From: Pseudomonas graminis
GTDB taxonomy: Bacteria; Pseudomonadota; Gammaproteobacteria; Pseudomonadales; Pseudomonadaceae
Direction of reading: 5' to 3'
Length of the DNA: 64,000 bases
NCBI RefSeq assembly: GCF_013201545.1
Contig: NZ_CP053746.1
Span: 2,817,001-2,881,000, forward strand
The notes under the pieces were generated by a model, which was not told the DNA's origin, searched no databases, and saw nothing but the letters and a program-made list of their open reading frames with translations. A program made the translations under genes and the position numbers. This document shows, one piece after another, positions 35,781 to 44,386 of this stretch (the stretch's first letter is position 1; each line of letters begins with the position of its first letter).

Positions 35781-37133
35781 ATGAGCGCGCTATACATGAT
35801 TGTCGGCACCCTGGTTGCGTTGGGCGTGCTGGTAACGTTTCACGAATTCGGTCACTTCTGGGTGGCGCGTCGGTGTGGCGTCAAGGTCCTGCGTTTTTCA
35901 GTGGGCTTTGGCATGCCGTTGCTGCGCTGGAGTGATCGCAAGGGCACCGAATACGTCGTTGCGGCGATTCCCCTCGGCGGCTACGTGAAAATGCTCGACG
36001 AACGGGAGGGCGACGTTCCCCCCGAGCTGGCGGATCAATCCTTCAATCGCAAGTCGGTTTATCAGCGCATCGCCATCGTGATCGCCGGCCCGGTCGCCAA
36101 TTTTCTGCTGGCGATTGTGTTTTTCTGGGTACTCGCCATGCTGGGCAGCCAGCAGGTCCGACCCGTCGTCGGCGGCGTTGAGCCAGGCAGCATTGCGGAA
36201 AAGGCCGGGCTGAGTTCCGGTCAGGAAATCGTCTCCGTTGATGGTGAGGCCGTCACCGGATGGGCGGGCGTGAACTTGCAGCTGGTCCGCCGTCTGGGTG
36301 AAAGCGGCAGCATTGCGCTGAACGTTCGCGATCAGGGTTACGACGTGGAAACCCCGCGCTCGCTGGTGCTCAACGACTGGCTCAAGGGCGCAGCCGAGCC
36401 GGACCCGATCCGTTCGCTGGGTATCCGCCCGTGGCGTCCGGCCCTGCCGCCGCTGTTGGCGGAGCTTGATCCGAAAGGCCCTGCGCAGGCCGCAGGTCTT
36501 AAGACCGGCGACCGCTTGCTTGCCCTCAATGGCGAGCCGGTCGACGAATGGCAAAAGGTCGTGGATTGGGTACGTGTCCATCCGGATACGCGGATTTCGG
36601 TGGGCGTGGAGCGTGACGGCGCGCGGCTGGATGTGCCCGTTGATCTGGTTGCACGGGGCGAAGGCACTGCCGCGACGGGATATCTCGGCGCCGGCGTTAA
36701 AGGTGTGGATTGGCCACCGGAGATGTTGCGCGAGGTCAGTTACGGTCCTGTAGCCGCCGTCGCAGAAGGCGCGCGGCGTACCTGGACGATGAGCGTGCTG
36801 ACCCTCGATTCGCTGAAGAAAATGTTGTTCGGCGAGCTCTCGGTAAAAAACTTGAGCGGACCGATAACCATTGCTAAAGTGGCGGGCGCTTCGGCCCAGT
36901 CAGGCGTAGGTGACTTCCTGAATTTCCTCGCTTATCTGAGCATAAGCCTGGGTGTTCTCAATTTGCTGCCCATACCGGTACTGGATGGGGGGCACTTGCT
37001 GTTTTATCTGATCGAGTGGGCGCGTGGTCGACCACTGTCAGAGAAGGTGCAGGGCTGGGGGGTTCAGATCGGTGTCAGTCTGGTGGTTGGAGTGATGTTG
37101 CTCGCACTGGTCAACGATCTGGGACGACTGTAA
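35781..37133 (+). CDS. rseP: RIP zinc metalloprotease RseP (MucP)
   Basis: 450 residues. An inner-membrane site-2 protease that cuts the anti-sigma factor MucA/RseA and releases AlgU. The zinc motif HEFGH has H21, E22 and H25 in TM1. Two PDZ domains (about 125-200 and 220-305) follow, and the third conserved element LLPIPVLDGGHLLFYL is near the C-terminus. CGGAGAG lies before the ATG. The bamA gene follows after a hairpin. Confidence 0.97.
   Translation: MSALYMIVGTLVALGVLVTFHEFGHFWVARRCGVKVLRFSVGFGMPLLRWSDRKGTEYVVAAIPLGGYVKMLDEREGDVPPELADQSFNRKSVYQRIAIVIAGPVANFLLAIVFFWVLAMLGSQQVRPVVGGVEPGSIAEKAGLSSGQEIVSVDGEAVTGWAGVNLQLVRRLGESGSIALNVRDQGYDVETPRSLVLNDWLKGAAEPDPIRSLGIRPWRPALPPLLAELDPKGPAQAAGLKTGDRLLALNGEPVDEWQKVVDWVRVHPDTRISVGVERDGARLDVPVDLVARGEGTAATGYLGAGVKGVDWPPEMLREVSYGPVAAVAEGARRTWTMSVLTLDSLKKMLFGELSVKNLSGPITIAKVAGASAQSGVGDFLNFLAYLSISLGVLNLLPIPVLDGGHLLFYLIEWARGRPLSEKVQGWGVQIGVSLVVGVMLLALVNDLGRL
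36852..36880 (+). promoter_or_regulatory. Possible internal promoter in rseP for bamA
   Basis: TTGAGC (36852-36857) and TAAAGT (36875-36880) are separated by exactly 17 bp, inside an AT-richer stretch of rseP. It could drive bamA-skp-lpx with a leader of about 320 nt. Only a by-eye match. Confidence 0.3.
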
Positions 37134-37154
37134 AAGCTACGCCGAATTGTGAAT

Positions 37155-37183
37155 CTGCCGCATTTTGCGGCAGTTTGTTTATT
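37155..37183 (+). terminator. Terminator-like hairpin between rseP and bamA
   Basis: CTGCCGCA (37155-37162) pairs with TGCGGCAG (37166-37173) around TTT, followed by TTTGTTTATT. It lies 26 bases before the bamA start, so it could attenuate read-through from the upstream genes. Confidence 0.7.
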
Positions 37184-37208
37184 GCCAGTTGGAATAAGAA
37201 AGGACTTC

Positions 37209-39587
37209 ATGAAACGTCTGCTGCTAACTGCGGTTCTTGCCGTACTGATGATCGCCGAAGTTCACGCCGAGTCCTTCACTATCTCCGATATTCGTGTCAA
37301 CGGTCTGCAGCGGGTTTCCGCCGGCAGCGTGTTTGGCGCGCTGCCGTTGAACGTGGGTGAACAGGCCGATGATGGGCGTCTTGTCGACGCAACTCGTGCG
37401 CTGTTCAAAACCGGATTTTTCCAGGACATCCAGCTGGGCCGCGACGGTAACGTCCTGGTCATCACAGTTGTCGAGCGTCCGTCGGTTTCGAGTATCGAGA
37501 TCGAAGGCAACAAAGCGATCACCACTGAGGACCTGATGAAGGGTCTGAAGCAGTCGGGTCTGGCCGAAGGCGAGATTTTCCAGCGCGCCACGCTGGAAGG
37601 CGTCCGCAACGAGCTGCAACGTCAGTACGTGGCTCAGGGCCGCTATTCTGCAGAAGTCGCCACCGAAGTCGTGCCGCAGCCGCGCAACCGTGTGGGTCTG
37701 AAGATCAACATCAACGAAGGCGCAGTCGCCGCCATTCAGCACATCAACGTGGTGGGTAACTCGGTTTTCCCTGAAGACGATCTGGTCGATCTGTTCGAAC
37801 TGAAAACCACCAACTGGCTTTCCTTCTTCAAGAACGACGACAAATACGCCCGTGAGAAACTCTCCGGCGACCTGGAACGTCTGCGTTCGTATTACCTCGA
37901 CCGTGGCTATATCAACATGGATATCGCCTCGACCCAGGTATCCATCACGCCCGACAAGAAAAGCGTGTACATCACCGTCAACATTCATGAGGGCGAGAAG
38001 TACAGCGTGAAGTCGGTCAAGCTGAGCGGTGACCTCAAGGTGCCCGAAGATCAGGTCAAGTCGCTGTTGCTGGTCAAGCCGGGCCAGGTGTTCTCCCGCA
38101 AGGTGATGACCACGACCTCCGAGCTGATCACCCGCCGTCTGGGTAACGAGGGTTACACCTTTGCCAACGTCAACGGTGTGCCAACGCCGAATGACGAAGA
38201 CCACACCGTCGACATTACCTTTGTTGTCGATCCGGGCAAGCGTGCATACGTCAACCGCATCAACTTCCGTGGCAACACCAAGACAGCGGACGAAGTGCTG
38301 CGTCGCGAAATGCGCCAGATGGAAGGCGGCTGGGCATCCACTTACCTGATCGACCAGTCCAAGACCCGTCTTGACCGTCTAGGCTTCTTCAAGGAAGTGA
38401 ACGTTGAAACCCCGGCGGTGCCTGGCACCGACGATCAGGTTGATGTGAACTACGCAGTAGAAGAGCAGGCGTCCGGTTCGATCACCGCCAGCGTCGGCTT
38501 TGCGCAGAGCGCCGGTCTGATCCTCGGTGGTTCCATCAGCCAGAACAACTTCCTGGGTACCGGTAACAAGGTCAGCATCGGCCTGACCAAAAGCGAATAC
38601 CAGACCCGTTACAACTTCAGCTACGTCGACCCGTACTTCACGCCTGACGGTGTGAGCCTTGGCTACAGCGCGTTCTACCGCAAGACCGACTACGACGACC
38701 TCGACGTCGACGTCGCGAGCTACTCGGTCGACAGCCTGGGTGCCGGTATCAACATGGGCTACCCGATCAGCGAAACCTCTCGCCTGAACTTCGGCCTGTC
38801 GGTACAGAAGGATGAGCTGAGCACCGGTAAGTACACCGTTGACGAAATTTTCGACTTCATCGAGCAGGAAGGCGACAGCTTCACCAACTTCAAAGCGTCG
38901 GTGGGCTGGTCCGAGTCGACGTTGAACAAAGGCACGTTGCCGACCCGTGGCAGCTCCCAGAGCCTGACCCTGGAAACGACTATTCCGGGCAGCGACCTGT
39001 CGTTCTATAAACTTGATTATCGCGGCCAGTTGTTCCACCCGATCACCAGCAACTACACCCTGCGTCTGCACTCGGAACTGGGTTATGGCGACGGTTATGG
39101 CTCGACGTCTGGTCTGCCGTTCTACGAGAACTACTACGCCGGTGGCTTCAACTCGGTACGTGGCTTCAAGGACAGCACGCTCGGTCCGCGCAGTACACCA
39201 AGTAGCGGCCGTGCAGGCAGTGGCACCCTTGCTGACCCGGACCAGGATCCGCTGCCGTTCGGTGGTAACGTCCTGATCACCGGCGGTGCCGAGATCCTGT
39301 TCCCGCTGCCGTTCATCAAGGACCAGCGTTCGCTGCGTACCTCGCTGTTCTGGGACGTGGGTAACGTTTTCAACACCAACTGCGGTTCGCAGAAGACCAC
39401 GACCGATGGTCAGAAGGTCGAGTGTAATGGTCCAGAGCTGTCGGGCCTGGCCAGTTCCGTCGGTGTCGGCGTGACATGGGTCACTGCCTTGGGTCCGTTG
39501 AGTTTCGCCCTGGCGATGCCGGTCAAGAAACCGGACGACAGCACCGAAACCCAGGTCTTCCAATTCTCCCTCGGTCAGACCTTCTAA
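37209..39587 (+). CDS. bamA: Outer membrane protein assembly factor BamA
   Basis: 792 residues from the ATG at 37209, which follows AAGGAC; an in-frame ATG at 37149 would place the signal peptide internally. Residues 1-20 are a Sec signal ending EVHA. Five POTRA domains (about 21-425) precede a 16-strand beta-barrel. GGFNSVRGF (VRGF motif of loop 6) and the C-terminal Phe (FSLGQTF) are diagnostic. It is the core of the BAM complex. The periplasmic chaperone skp follows directly. Confidence 0.98.
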   Translation: MKRLLLTAVLAVLMIAEVHAESFTISDIRVNGLQRVSAGSVFGALPLNVGEQADDGRLVDATRALFKTGFFQDIQLGRDGNVLVITVVERPSVSSIEIEGNKAITTEDLMKGLKQSGLAEGEIFQRATLEGVRNELQRQYVAQGRYSAEVATEVVPQPRNRVGLKININEGAVAAIQHINVVGNSVFPEDDLVDLFELKTTNWLSFFKNDDKYAREKLSGDLERLRSYYLDRGYINMDIASTQVSITPDKKSVYITVNIHEGEKYSVKSVKLSGDLKVPEDQVKSLLLVKPGQVFSRKVMTTTSELITRRLGNEGYTFANVNGVPTPNDEDHTVDITFVVDPGKRAYVNRINFRGNTKTADEVLRREMRQMEGGWASTYLIDQSKTRLDRLGFFKEVNVETPAVPGTDDQVDVNYAVEEQASGSITASVGFAQSAGLILGGSISQNNFLGTGNKVSIGLTKSEYQTRYNFSYVDPYFTPDGVSLGYSAFYRKTDYDDLDVDVASYSVDSLGAGINMGYPISETSRLNFGLSVQKDELSTGKYTVDEIFDFIEQEGDSFTNFKASVGWSESTLNKGTLPTRGSSQSLTLETTIPGSDLSFYKLDYRGQLFHPITSNYTLRLHSELGYGDGYGSTSGLPFYENYYAGGFNSVRGFKDSTLGPRSTPSSGRAGSGTLADPDQDPLPFGGNVLITGGAEILFPLPFIKDQRSLRTSLFWDVGNVFNTNCGSQKTTTDGQKVECNGPELSGLASSVGVGVTWVTALGPLSFALAMPVKKPDDSTETQVFQFSLGQTF

Positions 39588-39633
39588 GGGTCTGATCACT
39601 GCTAACGACAACGGATTCTGTAGGAGTTACATC

Positions 39634-40137
39634 GTGCGTAAGTTGACCCAATTGGCATTGCTGGCAACGGTTCTGATCGCAGGCCCGGCATTTGCTGACA
39701 TGAAAATCGCAGTACTGAACTACCAGATGGCCTTGCTTGAATCCGACGCAGCCAAACGGTATGCAGTAGATGCAGAGAAAAAATTCGGTCCTCAGCTGAC
39801 CAAACTGAAGGCTCTTGAGAGCAGCGCCAAAGGTATCCAGGATCGTCTGGTCGCCGGTGGTGACAAGATGGCCCAGCCTGAGCGCGAGCGTCTGGAGCTG
39901 GACTTCAAGCAAAAGGCCCGTGACTTCCAGTTCCAGTCCAAGGAGCTGAACGAAGCCAAGGCTGTTGCTGACCGCGACATGCTCAAGCAACTCAAGCCGA
40001 AGCTGGACCAGGCGGTAGAAGAAGTCATCAAGAAAGGTGGTTTTGACCTGGTGTTCGAGCGCGGTGCCGTGATTGACGTCAAGCCACAATATGACGTCAC
40101 TCGCCAGGTTATCGAGCGCATGAATCAGCTGAAGTAA
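39634..40137 (+). CDS. skp: Periplasmic chaperone Skp/OmpH
   Basis: 167 residues with a GTG start preceded by TAGGAG. Residues 1-21 form a signal peptide (ending GPAFA). The mature part has the small beta core ([15 protein letters not shown]) and long helical arms typical of the trimeric jellyfish-like Skp, which holds unfolded outer-membrane proteins for BamA. It lies between bamA and lpxD, the standard order. The lpxD start is only 4 bases after the stop. Confidence 0.95.
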   Translation: MRKLTQLALLATVLIAGPAFADMKIAVLNYQMALLESDAAKRYAVDAEKKFGPQLTKLKALESSAKGIQDRLVAGGDKMAQPERERLELDFKQKARDFQFQSKELNEAKAVADRDMLKQLKPKLDQAVEEVIKKGGFDLVFERGAVIDVKPQYDVTRQVIERMNQLK

Positions 40138-40141
40138 GTTA

Positions 40142-41197
40142 ATGACTGCGACCATCACACTCGGCCAATTGGCCGAGTTCCTCGGCGCCACCCTGCGTGG
40201 CCCGGCGGACAAGCAAATCACAGGACTGGCAACCTTGCAGGAAGCCGGTCCTGATCAGGTCAGTTTTCTGGCCAATCCTCAGTACCGAAAATTCCTCGCG
40301 ACCACCCAGGCCGCTGCCGTGCTGCTCAAGCCGACAGATGCGGAAGGGTATGCCGCCGACGCGTTGCTGGTGCCTGATCCGTATTTGGCCTACGCCCGTA
40401 TTTCCCATCTGTTCGATCCGAAGCCGAAGGCTGCTGTTGGTGTTCATCCAACAGCCGTGGTGGCGGCGGATGCTTTCGTCGACCCGGCGGCCAGCGTTGG
40501 CGCCTATGCGGTCATCGAAAGCGGCGCACGGATTGCGGCCGGCGTGACCATCGGCGCTCATTGCTTCATCGGTGCGCGCAGCGTAATTGGCGAGGGCGGC
40601 TGGCTTGCCCCGCGCGTCACGCTGTATCACGACGTCCGTATCGGGCAGCGCGTGGTTATCCAGTCCGGCGCAGTGTTGGGCGGTGAAGGTTTTGGTTTCG
40701 CCAATGAGAAAGGCGTCTGGCAGAAGATCGCGCAGATTGGCGGTGTGACCATCGGTGATGATGTCGAGATTGGCGTAAACACCGCCATTGACCGCGGCGC
40801 CATGGATGACACCCGCATCGGCAATGGCGTGAAGCTGGATAACCAGATTCAGATCGCTCACAACGTCCAGATCGGCGATCACACGGCCATGGCCGCGTGC
40901 GTCGGCATTTCGGGCAGCGCGAAGATCGGCAAGCATTGCATGCTTGCCGGCGGTGTCGGGCTGGTGGGCCATATCGAGATCTGCGACGGGGTTTTCGTCA
41001 CCGGCATGACCATGGTCACGCGGTCGATCACCGAGCCCGGCTCCTATTCTTCGGGAACGGCGATGCAGCCGGCGGCAGAGTGGCGCAAGAGCGCGGCACG
41101 CATGCGTCATCTCGACGACATGGCGCGGCGCCTGCAGCACCTGGAAAAGATTGTCGAGGCAGTGACCTCAGGCGGTAAAGCTTCATCTGATGGCTGA
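40142..41197 (+). CDS. lpxD: UDP-3-O-(3-hydroxyacyl)glucosamine N-acyltransferase
   Basis: 351 residues. It adds the second hydroxyacyl chain in lipid A synthesis, using 3-hydroxyacyl-ACP. The N-terminal uridine-binding domain is followed by a left-handed beta-helix of hexapeptides ([20 protein letters not shown] onward). [15 protein letters not shown] and [14 protein letters not shown] (catalytic His region, about 240) are visible. A C-terminal helix closes the protein. No strong ribosome-binding site exists; the gene is probably coupled to skp. Confidence 0.97.
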   Translation: MTATITLGQLAEFLGATLRGPADKQITGLATLQEAGPDQVSFLANPQYRKFLATTQAAAVLLKPTDAEGYAADALLVPDPYLAYARISHLFDPKPKAAVGVHPTAVVAADAFVDPAASVGAYAVIESGARIAAGVTIGAHCFIGARSVIGEGGWLAPRVTLYHDVRIGQRVVIQSGAVLGGEGFGFANEKGVWQKIAQIGGVTIGDDVEIGVNTAIDRGAMDDTRIGNGVKLDNQIQIAHNVQIGDHTAMAACVGISGSAKIGKHCMLAGGVGLVGHIEICDGVFVTGMTMVTRSITEPGSYSSGTAMQPAAEWRKSAARMRHLDDMARRLQHLEKIVEAVTSGGKASSDG

Positions 41198-41309
41198 TAC
41201 TTTTTTCTTATCAAGCGTGCACAGCCGATAAACTGCCTCCTTGATTTGCTAGAGGAGTGACGCGCGTTAGTCGCGCCCTCCCAATCTTTACTACAGGCTT
41301 CCCTTCGAA

Positions 41310-41750
41310 ATGATGGACATCAACGAAATCCGTGAATATCTGCCGCACCGTTACCCGTTCCTGCTTGTGGACCGTGTGGTGGAGCTGGATGTCGAGACCA
41401 AAAGCATTCGTGCCTACAAGAATGTCAGCATCAATGAGCCTTTCTTCAATGGCCACTTTCCTCAGCACCCGATCATGCCGGGCGTGCTGATCATTGAGGC
41501 CATGGCTCAAGCGGCCGGCATCCTGGGCTTCAAGATGCTCGATGTGAAGCCTGCCGATGGCACCCTTTATTACTTCGTCGGCTCCGACAAGCTGCGCTTC
41601 CGCCAGCCAGTACTGCCGGGCGACCAGCTGATCCTTGAAGCAAAATTCCTCAGCTGCAAGCGTCAGATCTGGAAGTTCGAATGTCAGGCGTCGGTTGATG
41701 GCAAGCCGGTGTGCTCGGCTGAAATCATCTGCGCGGAACGCAAACTATGA
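41310..41750 (+). CDS. fabZ: 3-hydroxyacyl-ACP dehydratase FabZ
   Basis: 146 residues, hot-dog fold. It dehydrates 3-hydroxyacyl-ACP in fatty acid elongation and competes with LpxA/LpxD for the same hydroxyacyl-ACP. The active-site segment [20 protein letters not shown] carries H49 and E63. The 112-bp gap to lpxD contains short complementary CTCCT/AGGAG arms. The stop overlaps lpxA by 4 bases. Confidence 0.98.
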   Translation: MMDINEIREYLPHRYPFLLVDRVVELDVETKSIRAYKNVSINEPFFNGHFPQHPIMPGVLIIEAMAQAAGILGFKMLDVKPADGTLYYFVGSDKLRFRQPVLPGDQLILEAKFLSCKRQIWKFECQASVDGKPVCSAEIICAERKL

Positions 41751-42523
41751 GTTTGATTGACTCTCGCGCAATCATCGATCCGACGGCCGTACTGGCCGAC
41801 AATGTGGAGGTCGGCCCGTGGTCGATCGTCGGACCTGGTGTGGAAATCGGCGAGGGTACAGTGATCGGTCCGCATGTGATCCTGCGCGGCCCGACCAGGA
41901 TCGGCAAACACAACCACATCTACCAGTTTTCCTCGGTAGGTGAGGACACGCCTGATCTGAAATACAAAGGTGAAGCGACGCGTCTGGTGATCGGTGACCA
42001 CAACGTCATCCGCGAAGGCGTGACGATTCACCGTGGCACCATTCAAGACCGCGCCGAAACCACGCTCGGCGACCACAACCTGATCATGGCCTACGCGCAC
42101 ATCGGGCATGACAGCGTCATCGGCAATCACTGCATTCTGGTCAACAACACCGCGTTGGCTGGCCATGTGCACGTGGATGACTGGGCGATTCTGTCCGGGT
42201 TCACCCTGGTGCATCAGTACTGCCACATCGGCGCGCACAGCTTTTCCGGCATGGGCACTGCGATCGGCAAGGATGTTCCGGCGTTCGTCACCGTGTTCGG
42301 CAACCCGGCCGAAGCCCGCAGCATGAACTTCGAAGGCATGCGTCGTCGCGGCTTCTCCGAAGAGTCGATTCACGCGCTGCGCCGCGCCTACAAGACCGTC
42401 TACCGTCAGGGCCTGACCGTGGAGCAGGCGATCGTCGAGCTAAGCGAACCTGCTGCGCAGTTCCCTGAAGTGGAGCTTTTCCTCAAGTCCATCCAGTCCT
42501 CGACCCGCGGCATCACCCGCTGA
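41747..42523 (+). CDS. lpxA: UDP-N-acetylglucosamine O-acyltransferase
   Basis: 258 residues. First step of lipid A synthesis: transfers 3-hydroxyacyl from ACP to O3 of UDP-GlcNAc. It is a trimeric left-handed beta-helix with hexapeptide repeats from residue 10 ([20 protein letters not shown]). The catalytic His region [14 protein letters not shown] lies near residue 120, and a C-terminal helical domain follows. The start overlaps fabZ by 4 bases; lpxB follows after 2 bases. Confidence 0.98.
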   Translation: MSLIDSRAIIDPTAVLADNVEVGPWSIVGPGVEIGEGTVIGPHVILRGPTRIGKHNHIYQFSSVGEDTPDLKYKGEATRLVIGDHNVIREGVTIHRGTIQDRAETTLGDHNLIMAYAHIGHDSVIGNHCILVNNTALAGHVHVDDWAILSGFTLVHQYCHIGAHSFSGMGTAIGKDVPAFVTVFGNPAEARSMNFEGMRRRGFSEESIHALRRAYKTVYRQGLTVEQAIVELSEPAAQFPEVELFLKSIQSSTRGITR

Positions 42524-42525
42524 CC

Positions 42526-43662
42526 ATGGCCCGCTTGCGTATTGCGCTGGTGGCCGGAGAGGCCTCCGGCGACATTCTCGGCTCCGGTTTGATGCGTGCA
42601 ATCAAGGCGCGGCATCCGGACGCCGAATTTATTGGTGTCGGCGGTCCGCTCATGGAAGCCCAGGGCATGACGTCGTATTTTCCGATGGAGCGCCTGTCAG
42701 TCATGGGGCTGGTGGAAGTGCTCGGCCGGCTCAAAGAGCTGCTCGCCCGTCGCAAGTTGCTGATTCAGACCCTCATTGACGAGAAGCCCGACGTGTTCAT
42801 CGGCATCGATGCCCCGGATTTCACCCTCAATATCGAGCTCAAACTGCGTCAGGCCGGGATCAAGACCGTTCATTACGTCAGCCCGTCCGTATGGGCGTGG
42901 CGGCAGAAGCGTGTTCTGAAGATCCGCGAAGGCTGCGACCTGATGCTGACGTTGCTGCCGTTCGAAGCCCGTTTCTATGAAGAGCAAGGCGTGCCAGTGC
43001 GTTTCGTCGGGCACCCGTTGGCCGACACCATTCCACTGCAGGCGGATCAACTGGCGGCGCGCGCCGAACTTGGCCTGGGCGAAGGCCCGGTGGTCGCGTT
43101 GATGCCGGGCAGTCGCGGTGGTGAAGTCGGGCGTCTCGGTGCGCTGTTTTTCGACGCGGCCGAACGCCTTCTCGCCGCGCGTCCCGACATCCGTTTCGTG
43201 CTGCCCTGTGCCAGCCCTCAACGCCGTGAGCAGATCGAGCAACTGCTGCAAGAGCGCGATCTTCCACTGACTTTGCTCGACGGCCGGTCCCACGTGGCGT
43301 TGGCAGCCTGCAATGCCGTGCTGATCGCTTCCGGGACCGCGACCCTCGAAGCGCTGCTGTACAAACGACCGATGGTGGTTGCCTATCGTCTGGCACCACT
43401 GACCTACTGGATACTCAAGCGGATGGTGAAAAGCCCGTACGTGTCGCTGCCGAATTTGCTGGCCCAGCGCTTGCTGGTTCCGGAGCTTCTGCAGGACGCG
43501 GCGACCGCCGAGGCCCTGGCGCAGACGCTGTTGCCGTTGCTGGAAAACGGCGACGCACAGACGGCCGGCTTCGACGCGATTCACCGAACCTTGCGTCGCG
43601 ATGCTTCCAATCAGGCCGCCGAAGCGGTGCTGAACCTGATTGGCGTAACGCCTTCACAATGA
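42526..43662 (+). CDS. lpxB: Lipid-A-disaccharide synthase
   Basis: 378 residues, GT-B glycosyltransferase (GT19). It joins lipid X to UDP-2,3-diacylglucosamine. [18 protein letters not shown] at the N-terminus, [10 protein letters not shown] in the middle, [13 protein letters not shown] near 195 and [10 protein letters not shown] in the C-terminal half are diagnostic. There is no clear ribosome-binding site, as expected for coupling to lpxA two bases upstream. The end overlaps a possible rnhB start. Confidence 0.98.
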   Translation: MARLRIALVAGEASGDILGSGLMRAIKARHPDAEFIGVGGPLMEAQGMTSYFPMERLSVMGLVEVLGRLKELLARRKLLIQTLIDEKPDVFIGIDAPDFTLNIELKLRQAGIKTVHYVSPSVWAWRQKRVLKIREGCDLMLTLLPFEARFYEEQGVPVRFVGHPLADTIPLQADQLAARAELGLGEGPVVALMPGSRGGEVGRLGALFFDAAERLLAARPDIRFVLPCASPQRREQIEQLLQERDLPLTLLDGRSHVALAACNAVLIASGTATLEALLYKRPMVVAYRLAPLTYWILKRMVKSPYVSLPNLLAQRLLVPELLQDAATAEALAQTLLPLLENGDAQTAGFDAIHRTLRRDASNQAAEAVLNLIGVTPSQ

Positions 43663-43673
43663 GCAGGCAATCA

Positions 43674-44315
43674 ATGCAAATGGGTCTGGACTTCAATCTT
43701 GTCGAGGATCTGGTCGCCGGTGTCGACGAAGTCGGTCGCGGCCCACTGTGTGGCGCCGTGGTCACTGCGGCGGTCATTCTTGACCCCAAGCGCCCGATTC
43801 TGGGCCTGAACGATTCGAAGAAGCTTACGGAAGCCAAGCGCGAACGACTGTTCGACGAGATCTGCGAGAAGGCGCTGTGCTGGCACATCGCGCGGGCTGA
43901 AGTCGAAGAGATCGACGAGCTGAATATTCTTCACGCCACCATGCTGGCGATGAAGCGCGCGGTAGAAGGCTTGATCATCACGCCGAAACTGGCGCTGATC
44001 GACGGCAACCGCTGCCCGCAGCTGTCGGTGCCCAGCGCGCCTGTCATTCAGGGTGACGCCCATGTGCCGGCCATTGCCGCCGCGTCGATTCTGGCCAAGG
44101 TCAGTCGCGACCGGGAAATGGCGCGCATGGAGCTGCTCTATCCGGGCTACGGCATTGGCGGCCACAAGGGTTATCCCACGGCCGTGCACCTTGAGGCCCT
44201 TGCGCGTTTGGGCCCGACGCCCATTCACCGGCGCTCCTTCGGCCCGGTCCGTCAGGCCTGGGCGGCGCGGGACATGATGGTCGCCACCGGCTTCATGTCG
44301 CTGCCACTCAGTTGA
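43674..44315 (+). CDS. rnhB: Ribonuclease HII
   Basis: 213 residues from the ATG at 43674 ([20 protein letters not shown]), the start seen in relatives. An in-frame ATG at 43659 overlaps the lpxB stop (ATGA) and would add five residues; it may also be used. It cuts RNA in RNA-DNA hybrids and removes single ribonucleotides. Catalytic D18-E19 lie in GVDEVGRGP; further acidic residues occur in [10 protein letters not shown] terminator with an embedded -10 follows. Confidence 0.95.
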   Translation: MQMGLDFNLVEDLVAGVDEVGRGPLCGAVVTAAVILDPKRPILGLNDSKKLTEAKRERLFDEICEKALCWHIARAEVEEIDELNILHATMLAMKRAVEGLIITPKLALIDGNRCPQLSVPSAPVIQGDAHVPAIAAASILAKVSRDREMARMELLYPGYGIGGHKGYPTAVHLEALARLGPTPIHRRSFGPVRQAWAARDMMVATGFMSLPLS

Positions 44316-44323
44316 TCGCGGGC

Positions 44324-44351
44324 TGATGTTTTTCTGAATGGCCGGTACAAT
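44324..44351 (+). promoter_or_regulatory. Candidate dnaE promoter inside the rnhB terminator
   Basis: TACAAT (44346-44351) is a good -10. TGATGT (from 44324) is a weak -35 at about 16-17 bp. The -10 exactly fills the loop of the terminator stem at 44340-44357. The predicted leader to dnaE is about 29 nt. Confidence 0.45.
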
Positions 44352-44365
44352 CCGGCCTTCGTTTT
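44340..44365 (+). terminator. Intrinsic terminator of rnhB
   Basis: GGCCGG (44340-44345) pairs with CCGGCC (44352-44357), then TTCGTTTTTT. The T-run begins 3 bases after the stem. Short stem, but G/C only. Confidence 0.65.
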
Positions 44366-44386
44366 TTCTGCACCATAGGATCAACC

